Shown: positions 1 through 5,404 of the stretch, piece after piece
Layout of the letters: every line of letters starts with the position of its first letter
Numbering within the stretch: position 1 is the first letter of the stretch
Origin: Rickettsiales bacterium
GTDB taxonomy: Bacteria > Pseudomonadota > Alphaproteobacteria > Rs-D84 > CACZYB01
Reading direction: 5' to 3'
NCBI GenBank assembly: GCA_031276335.1
Contig: JAISNH010000003.1
Coordinates: 1-9,142, forward strand
Length of the DNA: 9,142 nt
Notes under the pieces: generated by a model
What the model was told of the DNA's origin: nothing
Seen by the model: only the letters and a program-made list of their open reading frames with translations
Databases searched by the model: none
Translations under genes and position numbers: made by a program

Positions 1-299
1 TCAGCAGCGCCACAAGGTCGATACCAAGCGGATACAGCAGCTTGTAAATCGTATAAATCTGCGGGTTTTGTTTTCCGTATTAATCCTATAAAATAACGAG
101 AATCGCTATTACAGAAAGAACGCGGGGCGAGCTCCTTACAAGAACTATGCCCTGATAGAATTATATACATAACCACTTCATATAATATCGTAAACGTCAC
201 CACTTTTTTTACGAATTCCGCTTGATTTATTTTTTGCGCTTTCTCTGATATATGATCAAAGAAACCTTCGAAAGCAACCGCAGCCTCCTTACTAAGCAT
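1..299 (-). CDS. Partial hypothetical protein running off the left edge
   Basis: I do not recognise this protein. Reading the minus strand from the ATG at 299, all 99 codons to the window edge are free of stops although the DNA is AT-rich. The frame also stays open upstream to another ATG at 401, overlapping the plus-strand ORF at 324-611. The first 60 or so residues look protein-like: an amphipathic helical start (LSKEAAVAFEGFFDHISEKA) followed by a hydrophobic stretch around VTFTILYEVVMYIILS. Beyond that the translation looks less natural. A GGGGGAGG run lies just before the ATG, but the 2-nt spacing is too short for a normal Shine-Dalgarno site. A different minus frame looks more coding-like over 1-79, so a frameshift or junction is possible. 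It may be a gene start, a remnant or a chance ORF. Confidence 0.35.
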   Translation of the reverse strand, partial: MLSKEAAVAFEGFFDHISEKAQKINQAEFVKKVVTFTILYEVVMYIILSGHSSCKELAPRSFCNSDSRYFIGLIRKTKPADLYDLQAAVSAWYRPCGAA

Positions 300-323
300 C
301 ACCTCCCCCGCCTTTAATTTGCC

Positions 324-611
324 TTGTTCAAATTCGATTATGGTACGAAGGATGAGATAAAGGCGGATGCGAAGTTCAAACGCGTCCTTACGGAAGTGCA
401 TGCTCAAGACCTAGCTCAACGCCGTTCTATTGACGAGCCATTGGCAGAGCGGGCTATGCAAGCCATAAATACCTTGGAAACCAATAAAAAATACGCAAAG
501 GATTACGAGCAGTATGTCGATGCCGCGGTCTATGCCACAGATGCCGAAAAGTTGTCTTTCATCCGGGCCTTAGCAGGGTTCAAGGATTTGATGGAAAAGG
601 CTTTCAAATAA
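324..611 (+). CDS. Small hypothetical protein, 95 aa
   Basis: I do not recognise this protein. The translation is lysine- and glutamate-rich with a natural amino-acid mix, mostly predicted helical, and ends in an amphipathic stretch (SFIRALAGFKDLMEKAFK). There is no signal peptide, membrane segment or known motif. The frame opens right after a TAA at 315-317, and the only early start is TTG at 324 with no Shine-Dalgarno site in front; the first in-frame ATG (456) would leave 51 residues. It could therefore be a weakly translated gene or the 3' remnant of a longer one. It overlaps, in antisense, the upstream extension of the minus-strand frame that leaves the left edge. A weak hairpin with a T-run follows it. 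Confidence 0.45.
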   Translation: MFKFDYGTKDEIKADAKFKRVLTEVHAQDLAQRRSIDEPLAERAMQAINTLETNKKYAKDYEQYVDAAVYATDAEKLSFIRALAGFKDLMEKAFK

Positions 612-640
612 GGAATCTGCTATTTCCCTGATATTTTTTC
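612..640 (+). terminator. Weak possible terminator after the 95-aa ORF
   Basis: GGAAT pairs imperfectly with ATTTCC across a short loop, and a run of six T follows about eight bases later. The stem is short and the T-run displaced, so this is a weak candidate. Its position between the end of the small ORF and the promoter at 650 is what makes it plausible. Confidence 0.2.
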
Positions 641-649
641 ACGTCCCCA

Positions 650-677
650 TTGACATCTCGCCTCGCCGTGCTAGGAT
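650..677 (+). promoter_or_regulatory. Near-consensus sigma70-type promoter
   Basis: A perfect TTGACA (-35) at 650-655 is followed after 16 bp by TAGGAT (672-677), matching four of six -10 positions. Transcription would begin near 684. It would drive the small gene ending at 1030 and possibly the DUF167 gene after it. It also argues against translation of that small gene starting at the TTG that forms part of the -35 box. Confidence 0.5.
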
Positions 678-766
678 ATCAGGCAAAGTATGGTGGAAAG
701 CGGATAGTTGAAAACGCGGAATTTCTTCGGAAGCTATATACTACACCAACAAAGATCGGCGGCATC

Positions 767-1030
767 ATGGCGAAAATTTACAAGGAATACGGGTTGGATT
801 TCGACAACAACCGATTCGGATTCGGCAAAAGCACCGAAGTGGAATATGATGACGGAACCGAATACAGGACAAAAGAGAATCTGGAAATTTCCGGCCGAAA
901 GTCGTATTATTTCCGATTATGGGCATTCAAGAAAGTCCTGATAATCGACAGCAATGGCATTTATGTGAAAAGCAAGAAAAGGAACAACCTGAAAATCGTA
1001 TTCGGAGCCAGCGGAAAATTGCAGGAATAA
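767..1030 (+). CDS. Small hypothetical protein, 87 aa
   Basis: I do not recognise this protein. From the ATG at 767 it has 87 residues. A tyrosine- and charge-rich first half (MAKIYKEYGLDFDNN, then STEVEYDDGTEYRTKENLE) is followed by a probable beta-rich segment (YYFRLWAFKKVLIIDSNGIY) and a basic tail (VKSKKRNNLKIVFGASGK). No signal peptide or membrane helix is seen. The frame is open back to a TTG at 650, which would add 39 residues, but that TTG is the first triplet of a perfect -35 box and lies upstream of the predicted transcript start. No strong Shine-Dalgarno site precedes 767, so the start is uncertain. It ends 71 bp before the DUF167 gene on the same strand. Confidence 0.5.
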   Translation: MAKIYKEYGLDFDNNRFGFGKSTEVEYDDGTEYRTKENLEISGRKSYYFRLWAFKKVLIIDSNGIYVKSKKRNNLKIVFGASGKLQE

Positions 1031-1101
1031 AAGGCTTCCGTCCCCGCCTCTCCGAAGGCCTGTATGGCGAAAGGCATGGAGCCGGACAACCGAAAGCAAT
1101 A

Positions 1102-1323
1102 ATGAAGATACTTGTGCGCATAAGGCCGAACGCAAAGCGCGGAGGCATAACGGGGGAGTCCGGCGGGCGCCTTAAAATCGCCGTCGGCGCGCCGGCGGCC
1201 GACGGGAGGGCAAACGAGGCGCTAATCAAATTCCTCGCCTGCAAATACGGCGTTCCGAAATCCGCAATCCGAATCACGTCCGGCCTTTCGAGCAGGGACA
1301 AAACCGTCGAAATCGCGGAATAA
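1102..1323 (+). CDS. yggU: DUF167 / YggU family protein
   Basis: This is a DUF167 (YggU-type) protein, a small alpha/beta family of unknown biochemical role found widely in bacteria and eukaryotes. Family signatures are clear: an N-terminal strand (KILVRIRPNAKR, residues 2-13), the core APAADGRANEALIKFLA (30-46), a G-V-P turn at 50-52, and the C-terminal SGLSSRDKTVEI (60-71). At 73 residues it is shorter than the roughly 95-100 of E. coli YggU and lacks extra N-terminal sequence. The ATG at 1102 is chosen because the family fold begins there; the Shine-Dalgarno site is weak. In many proteobacteria yggU follows yggT, but no yggT is visible here. It could share the transcript from the promoter at 650. 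Confidence 0.9.
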   Translation: MKILVRIRPNAKRGGITGESGGRLKIAVGAPAADGRANEALIKFLACKYGVPKSAIRITSGLSSRDKTVEIAE

Positions 1324-1376
1324 AGCCGAAAAGCAGGCAAAAGCCACCGATAAAACGAATCCCCCGCACTTTACGC

Positions 1377-1405
1377 TTGCCGATTTTCCGGAATAGAAAT
1401 AGAAT
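1377..1405 (+). promoter_or_regulatory. Promoter of the oxidase-like gene, within an inverted repeat
   Basis: TTGCCG (1377-1382, four of six matches to -35) is separated by exactly 17 bp from TAGAAT (1400-1405, five of six matches to -10). Transcription would start near 1412, about 18 nt before the ATG at 1430. A perfect 8-bp inverted repeat (TGCCGATT at 1378-1385, AATCGGCA at 1403-1410) covers both boxes, so a repressor site is possible. Confidence 0.55.
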
Positions 1406-1429
1406 CGGCACGAAGGAACGGAGGAAAGC

Positions 1430-1960
1430 ATGAAAAACGCATATAAAGCATATATCGCTATCCTGGCCGCGAGCATAGCCGCAAACGCCGCGATGCTCTA
1501 TAAAATATCCGCTGAACCAGAGGGGCGGAAACTTACATATACGGAGGAAAAAATGAACGGAACTGACAAGGTAGTAAAATTCCTGCAGGACGCAAAGGTA
1601 TTCTACATCGCGACAATCGACGGGCGACATGCGCGCGTGCGGCCTTTCGGCGCAGCCCTGAATATCGGGGGCAAGCTGGCCATATGCACGGGAAGCCGGA
1701 AGAACGTCGCGCGACAGATCGCGGCGAATCCGAACGTCGAGATTTCGGCGATGACGGCGGACGGAAAATACATCCGCGTTTCCGGCGCGCTGGCCGACGT
1801 GTCGTCGGATGAAAACCGGCAGAAGTTCTTCGACTTCATGATCGGACTGGCCGGCCTTTACAAAGGAAAGGAAGCCGAGCTCCAGATACTGAGCTTCGAA
1901 AGCGCCACCGCGACAATCGCGGACTTGGCCGGCAATTCGGAAACCATAAATCTGGAATAG
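1430..1960 (+). CDS. Pyridoxamine 5'-phosphate oxidase-like FMN-binding protein, N-terminally anchored
   Basis: Residues 42-176 match the small split-barrel flavin-binding family (PNPOx-like, general stress protein 26 type): VVKFLQDAKVFYIATIDG (48-65), RVRPFGAALNI, then the strand-rich core with ARQIAANPNVEISAM and YIRVSGALADV. Such proteins bind FMN, F420 or haem and often act as oxidoreductases; the substrate here cannot be told. Residues 1-41 add a membrane segment (AYIAILAASIAANAAMLYKI) and a short linker, suggesting an inner-membrane anchor or uncleaved signal. The ATG at 1430 has GGAGG five bases upstream. A second in-frame ATG at 1553, also with GGAGG and five-base spacing, would give a 135-residue soluble form of normal family length. 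The gene ends 3 bp before the convergent thioesterase gene. Confidence 0.85.
   Translation: MKNAYKAYIAILAASIAANAAMLYKISAEPEGRKLTYTEEKMNGTDKVVKFLQDAKVFYIATIDGRHARVRPFGAALNIGGKLAICTGSRKNVARQIAANPNVEISAMTADGKYIRVSGALADVSSDENRQKFFDFMIGLAGLYKGKEAELQILSFESATATIADLAGNSETINLE
1543..1555 (+). promoter_or_regulatory. Internal ribosome binding site and alternative ATG
   Basis: GGAGG (1543-1547), five bases, then ATG (1553-1555), in frame with the surrounding gene. The 17-base context ACGGAGGAAAAAATGAA differs in only two bases from that around the upstream start at 1430 (ACGGAGGAAAGCATGAA). It would initiate the soluble flavin-binding domain without the membrane segment. Confidence 0.6.
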
Positions 1961-1963
1961 CCG

Positions 1964-2386
1964 CTACAGCGCGAAGGCCTTCTTATACGACTCGAATAAT
2001 CCGGCCGACATCTTCGCAGGCCGGAACGTAGATGTAGAAACCGACACGGTTTCCAGCCTTACCACCGCGCACATGAGGCCGCCGACCCATATCTCGTGCC
2101 GGTATTTTATCCTGACGCCGGTAATCGATTCTATGTAGGTCACGACGTCGACCCGCGCGTTCAATGCGACCGGGCAGATATATTCGACCTGCGCCCTGCT
2201 TATCACGAATCCAACGCCAGTTTTGTCCGCGTACTCCTTCAGGCTCATCTTCGCAAGCTTCAGGAAAATCGCCGTCCGGGCGTCCTCGCAGAAATGGAAA
2301 TAGTTCCCGTGGTACACGACGCCCGCGGCGTCCGTGTCGTAATAGTACACCTGCCGCGAATACTTGAACCCCTGCATATTGTCCAT
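1964..2386 (-). CDS. ybgC: YbgC-type acyl-CoA thioesterase (hot-dog fold)
   Basis: A 140-residue 4-hydroxybenzoyl-CoA thioesterase superfamily protein. The diagnostic YYYDTDAAGVVYHGNY (residues 14-29) corresponds to the YbgC motif; Asp19 aligns with the catalytic aspartate (Asp17 of Pseudomonas 4HBT). The rest follows the single hot-dog domain, including a central Q-V-E-Y strand and a C-terminal strand pair. These enzymes hydrolyse acyl-CoA or acyl-ACP thioesters in the cytoplasm; E. coli YbgC sits in the tol-pal cluster and interacts with phospholipid synthesis enzymes. Here there is no tolQ: the gene starts 8 bp after the aas stop on the same strand, so the two are probably co-transcribed. 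The ATG at 2386 has a weak AGGTG site; an ATG three codons later is an alternative. Confidence 0.9.
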   Translation of the reverse strand: MDNMQGFKYSRQVYYYDTDAAGVVYHGNYFHFCEDARTAIFLKLAKMSLKEYADKTGVGFVISRAQVEYICPVALNARVDVVTYIESITGVRIKYRHEIWVGGLMCAVVRLETVSVSTSTFRPAKMSAGLFESYKKAFAL

Positions 2387-2394
2387 GGCCGCAC

Positions 2395-4560
2395 CTACGC
2401 CTTTCCGCCAAGCTTTTCCATGACCAGCGCCCTAAGCCCGGCATAGTCGCGCTTTCCGGTCTTCAAGATAGGTATGGCGTCCACGTGCATGAACGCCTTC
2501 GGCACGTACAGCTCGTATATGCCCTGCCGCTTCGCGTATTCCGCGATTACGGAAAGGTCGAGCCCGGGCATCGTCGCGGCCAGGACAACCTGCTCGCCCT
2601 TCGTTTCATGCGGAATGGCGACCGCGGCGACCTCCAGGTCGTCGTGCGAGGCGAAGGCCTCCTTGGCGAGGCTTTCGACGTTGGTAAGGGAAACCATCTC
2701 GCCCGCGATTTTAGCAAACCTCTTTATCCTGTCCTTGATGAATACGTAGCCGTCGGCGTCGACATAGACCACGTCGCCGGTTTCATACCACCCGTCCTTA
2801 GGCGGAACCACCACCCCCGGGTTGTCGAGCTTCATATAGCCCATCATGACGTTGTCGCCCTTGACCACCAGCTCGCCGCCCTCGGCCACGCCGTCCAGCT
2901 TCTTCAGCCTGTACTCGATGCCGGGAGGGAATTTCCCGATGGAGCCCGAGCGGTTGTAGGCCGGAGAGTTTATCGTTATCAGCGGAGAGGTCTCGGTCGC
3001 GCCGTAGCCCTGTATCACGCGCACGCCGAACTTCTCCATCCACAGGGCCTTGGTGTCATCGCGCAGTATCTCGGCGCCGTTGATAAGTATGCGCAGAGTC
3101 GCGAAGTCGTACGGGTGCGCATGCTTCGCGTAATTCTTCAGGAACGTGTTCGTGCCCGCCATCACAGTGGCGCCGATGCTGTAGCAGATTTCCGGAATGA
3201 CGCGGTAGTGCAGCGGCGTCGGGTACATGAAAATCTTCGCCCCGACCATGAACGGGGCAAGCGTGCACACGGTAAGCCCGAACGAGTGGAACATCGGCAG
3301 CGCGTTGAACCAGGTGTCGCTGGGGCCGAAGCTGAGCATCGAAACCGTCTGGCACACGCTGGACATTATGTTGTAATGGGAAAGCGCGACTGCCTTCGGC
3401 ATGCCCTCGGAGCCGGAGGTGAACAGCACGACGCCCTTCCTGTCCTTTCCGCCGACGGGATACGGAACGTATTTCCACTTGTATTTCGCGATGGCCGCAA
3501 TCCGGCCGAACACCGTTTCGCGCGCGGCAAGGTCCTCCAAGTACACGATCCGGACATTCTCGCGCTCCAGGCTTTCCACGACCTTCTCTATGCCTATCGC
3601 GGCGACGAACTTCCTCGAGGTCACGACCGCGCGCACCAGCGCCATTTTGCAGCAGTTGAGGATGTTCTTCTCGCCGGAGGAGAAGTTCAGCATCGCCGGG
3701 GTGCGCTCGTAGGCCGAAAGCGCCAGCAGCACGCACAAATCGTCGATCGAATTCGGCAGCATTATGCCGACGCTGTCGCCGCGACGTGCGATCTTGTTCA
3801 GGCCGCCGGCAAGCGCGAAGCTCCTTACCAGAACGTCCCTGTAGCTTTTCGGCTTCCTTTCGGAATCCTCGACGGTCGCGGCGCGGCGCAGCCCGTTATG
3901 CCCGTAGAGCTTGGCCGCCTGCATGGCGTTGGCGAAAATCGAGGCATCCCTGTCGAAACGGGTGAGATAGAAAGCCTCCTGCATCTGGCGGTAGATATAG
4001 TCGCCCATGCTTTCGCGGGATTCGCGCGCAGCTCCGGACGGCGCCACCCTGCGCCCCTCCAGAAACGTGACGGTTATGCGCGGGAACGGGCGCTTGTCCA
4101 ATACGCCTATCCTCGAAAAATAGCTGAACTGCACGCCGTTTATCTGCACGGGGACGATCACCGCGCCCGAATTTTCGGCGATAAGGCCAGGGGCCTCGTA
4201 CACCTTGGCGACCATGCCGGACTCGCTTACCCTGCCTTCGGCCAGTATCACGGCCCAGCGGCCGTTCTTTATCGTTTCGGTCAGGACCTTGAGGCTGAGC
4301 GGATTGGAGCTGTCTATTATGAACACGTCGGCCCAGCGGAGGAATATCTTCACCCAGCCGCGGTATGTGCCGGCCGACATCGCGAATACGGGGCGCCCCG
4401 GCAGGTAGGCCATAAGGAGCAGGGGATCCAGCGTCGACATGTTGGAGGTCAGGAAAACGGCGCGGCTTCCGAGGGACTTCAGCAGCGCCTTGTTGACGAA
4501 GCGGATTTTGAAGCACAGGCCTAATATCCCCCTTAGGAACAGTTTTGCGAATTTGTACAT
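2395..4560 (-). CDS. aas: Aas-like acyl-ACP synthetase / 2-acylglycerophosphoethanolamine acyltransferase fusion
   Basis: At 721 residues it matches E. coli Aas (719) end to end. Residues 1-200 are a PlsC-type lysophospholipid acyltransferase domain; 230-721 are an AMP-forming acyl-ACP synthetase. Synthetase motifs are intact: LFTSGSEGMPKA (379-390), HSFGLT (425-430), GYGATETSP (518-526), YETGD (592-596), DRIKRFAKIAGEMVS (610-624) and the C-terminal Lys703 (KTGKRD). In Aas the acyltransferase re-acylates lysophosphatidylethanolamine left after lipoprotein acylation, using acyl-ACP made by the synthetase. The acyltransferase HX4D motif, however, reads NMSTLD (Asn40...Asp45), and PEGR reads AEGR (107-110), so this domain may be inactive or altered. 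AGGAGG lies seven bases before the ATG. No lplT-like flippase gene is seen nearby. Confidence 0.93.
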   Translation of the reverse strand: MYKFAKLFLRGILGLCFKIRFVNKALLKSLGSRAVFLTSNMSTLDPLLLMAYLPGRPVFAMSAGTYRGWVKIFLRWADVFIIDSSNPLSLKVLTETIKNGRWAVILAEGRVSESGMVAKVYEAPGLIAENSGAVIVPVQINGVQFSYFSRIGVLDKRPFPRITVTFLEGRRVAPSGAARESRESMGDYIYRQMQEAFYLTRFDRDASIFANAMQAAKLYGHNGLRRAATVEDSERKPKSYRDVLVRSFALAGGLNKIARRGDSVGIMLPNSIDDLCVLLALSAYERTPAMLNFSSGEKNILNCCKMALVRAVVTSRKFVAAIGIEKVVESLERENVRIVYLEDLAARETVFGRIAAIAKYKWKYVPYPVGGKDRKGVVLFTSGSEGMPKAVALSHYNIMSSVCQTVSMLSFGPSDTWFNALPMFHSFGLTVCTLAPFMVGAKIFMYPTPLHYRVIPEICYSIGATVMAGTNTFLKNYAKHAHPYDFATLRILINGAEILRDDTKALWMEKFGVRVIQGYGATETSPLITINSPAYNRSGSIGKFPPGIEYRLKKLDGVAEGGELVVKGDNVMMGYMKLDNPGVVVPPKDGWYETGDVVYVDADGYVFIKDRIKRFAKIAGEMVSLTNVESLAKEAFASHDDLEVAAVAIPHETKGEQVVLAATMPGLDLSVIAEYAKRQGIYELYVPKAFMHVDAIPILKTGKRDYAGLRALVMEKLGGKA

Positions 4561-4681
4561 CTACATACCTCCTGAAAGTCGAAAGCGTCCGGCAAAATCC
4601 GATAATTCCAGTCCGTCTTTCGCGGTTTTTATTCATATAAAATAGACCGGCGAGCTTCAAAAAGCAAGCTTTAAATCCCCG

Positions 4682-5194
4682 TCACTGGCTGCGCACGTAC
4701 ACCGACATCTCGGTCGTAGTCGACAGGTTCTGCCTGCGCTCCAGCTTGAAATCGGCGGCATATTTCTTGAATTCGAACTTTATCCCTTCGACGAACGCCA
4801 TGTTCTTTTCGACCACGACGTAGGCCTTGTCGACCATCTTCCGGCTAAGGAAAAAGTCGAAGGTGTAGGCGCCGCCCAACAGCGCGGGCTTAGAAAGCCC
4901 CGCGGCCTTCAATTTCTTCAAGAACTCGGCCATATCCTGGAAATACGTCAATTTGCCGCAATCCTTCATCGGCTTGTGGGTCAGCACGAACAGGGGCTTG
5001 AATGCGAACCTCTCCACGTAATCCTCCACGCTTTTAAGGCCGCAGACGAGGCAGTCGCACTCGTCGCTCCTCAAAAATTCTCGGAAATGGGTGCGGTCGG
5101 CCGCGCTTGAAAAATCGGCGCCCCTGATGCCTCCATCCGAGATGAAGTGGTCGCAGGTGGTAACCACCGACATCGTCATGAATATTCCCGTCAT
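4682..5194 (-). CDS. RibD C-terminal / dihydrofolate reductase-like protein
   Basis: A 170-residue protein of the DHFR/RibD-C superfamily. Evidence: an opening strand followed by a surface loop (SVVTTCDHFISDGG, residues 9-22), a middle block resembling the family's NAD(P)H region (CDCLVCGLKSVEDYV, 46-60), and the typical dinucleotide-contacting turn LLGGAYTFDFFL (105-116) followed by VDKAYVVVEK. Such proteins reduce pterin- or riboflavin-pathway-like substrates with NAD(P)H; the actual substrate is unknown and several conserved positions differ from true RibD. I chose the ATG at 5194 (GGAGG ten bases upstream, ATGA overlap with a small upstream ORF); in-frame ATGs at 5179 and 5173 are plausible and would still keep the fold. 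It lies 121 bp ahead of aas on the same strand. Confidence 0.7.
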   Translation of the reverse strand: MTGIFMTMSVVTTCDHFISDGGIRGADFSSAADRTHFREFLRSDECDCLVCGLKSVEDYVERFAFKPLFVLTHKPMKDCGKLTYFQDMAEFLKKLKAAGLSKPALLGGAYTFDFFLSRKMVDKAYVVVEKNMAFVEGIKFEFKKYAADFKLERRQNLSTTTEMSVYVRSQ

Positions 5195-5316
5195 TTACCG
5201 AAAACCTCCGGGGCCGCGACATAAGCGAAACCGCGCGCCGCAACGGCACGGAGCATGCCGCCGGCGCAAAAAGGGTGGAACGCCCCTCGTTGAATCTGCA
5301 TAAATTCAAGTTTCAT
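5191..5316 (-). CDS. Possible 41-codon upstream ORF coupled to the reductase gene
   Basis: From the ATG at 5316 an ORF of 41 codons (starting MKLEFMQIQRGAF) ends in a TGA that overlaps the next start as ATGA. AAAAGG precedes its ATG by seven bases. It occupies most of the leader between the predicted transcription start (about 5339) and the reductase gene. The product has no recognised motif. It may be a leader peptide used for translational coupling, or a chance ORF. Confidence 0.3.
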   Translation of the reverse strand: MKLEFMQIQRGAFHPFCAGGMLRAVAARGFAYVAAPEVFGK

Positions 5317-5345
5317 ATCATGGCCTTTTATTATAGGGATGTCAG

Positions 5346-5374
5346 ACTATAAGCCATTTTTTGGCAATTGTAAA
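5346..5374 (-). promoter_or_regulatory. Promoter for the reductase-aas-ybgC group
   Basis: On the minus strand TTTACA (5374-5369, five of six) is followed after exactly 17 bp by TATAGT (5351-5346, five of six). Transcription would start near 5339, giving a leader of about 145 nt before the reductase gene. A perfect TATAAT at 5335-5330 lies just downstream but has no good -35 partner. No convincing promoter is seen directly before aas, so this one may serve all three genes. Confidence 0.5.
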
Positions 5375-5404
5375 GCAAAATCTTCATGCGCGGCGGCGCG
5401 GCGG

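Noticed and set aside
1063..1103. A tiny ORF (12 codons) whose TAA overlaps the ATG of the DUF167 gene
   Set aside because: It is too short to support, is in the frame left after the previous gene's stop, and has no ribosome site.
2485..4524. A 679-codon open frame on the plus strand opposite aas
   Set aside because: It mirrors the codon pattern of aas, has a histidine/arginine-rich composition unlike real proteins, no ribosome site and no motif; aas matches a known protein along its full length.
4561..4681. A separate promoter directly upstream of aas
   Set aside because: Several TTG- and TAT-rich hexamers exist on the minus strand but no pair combines good boxes with 16-18 bp spacing; co-transcription from the promoter at 5374-5346 is simpler.
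5330..5335. A perfect TATAAT on the minus strand as a second promoter
   Set aside because: No recognisable -35 box lies 16-18 bp upstream; the TTTACA/TATAGT pair just upstream is better.
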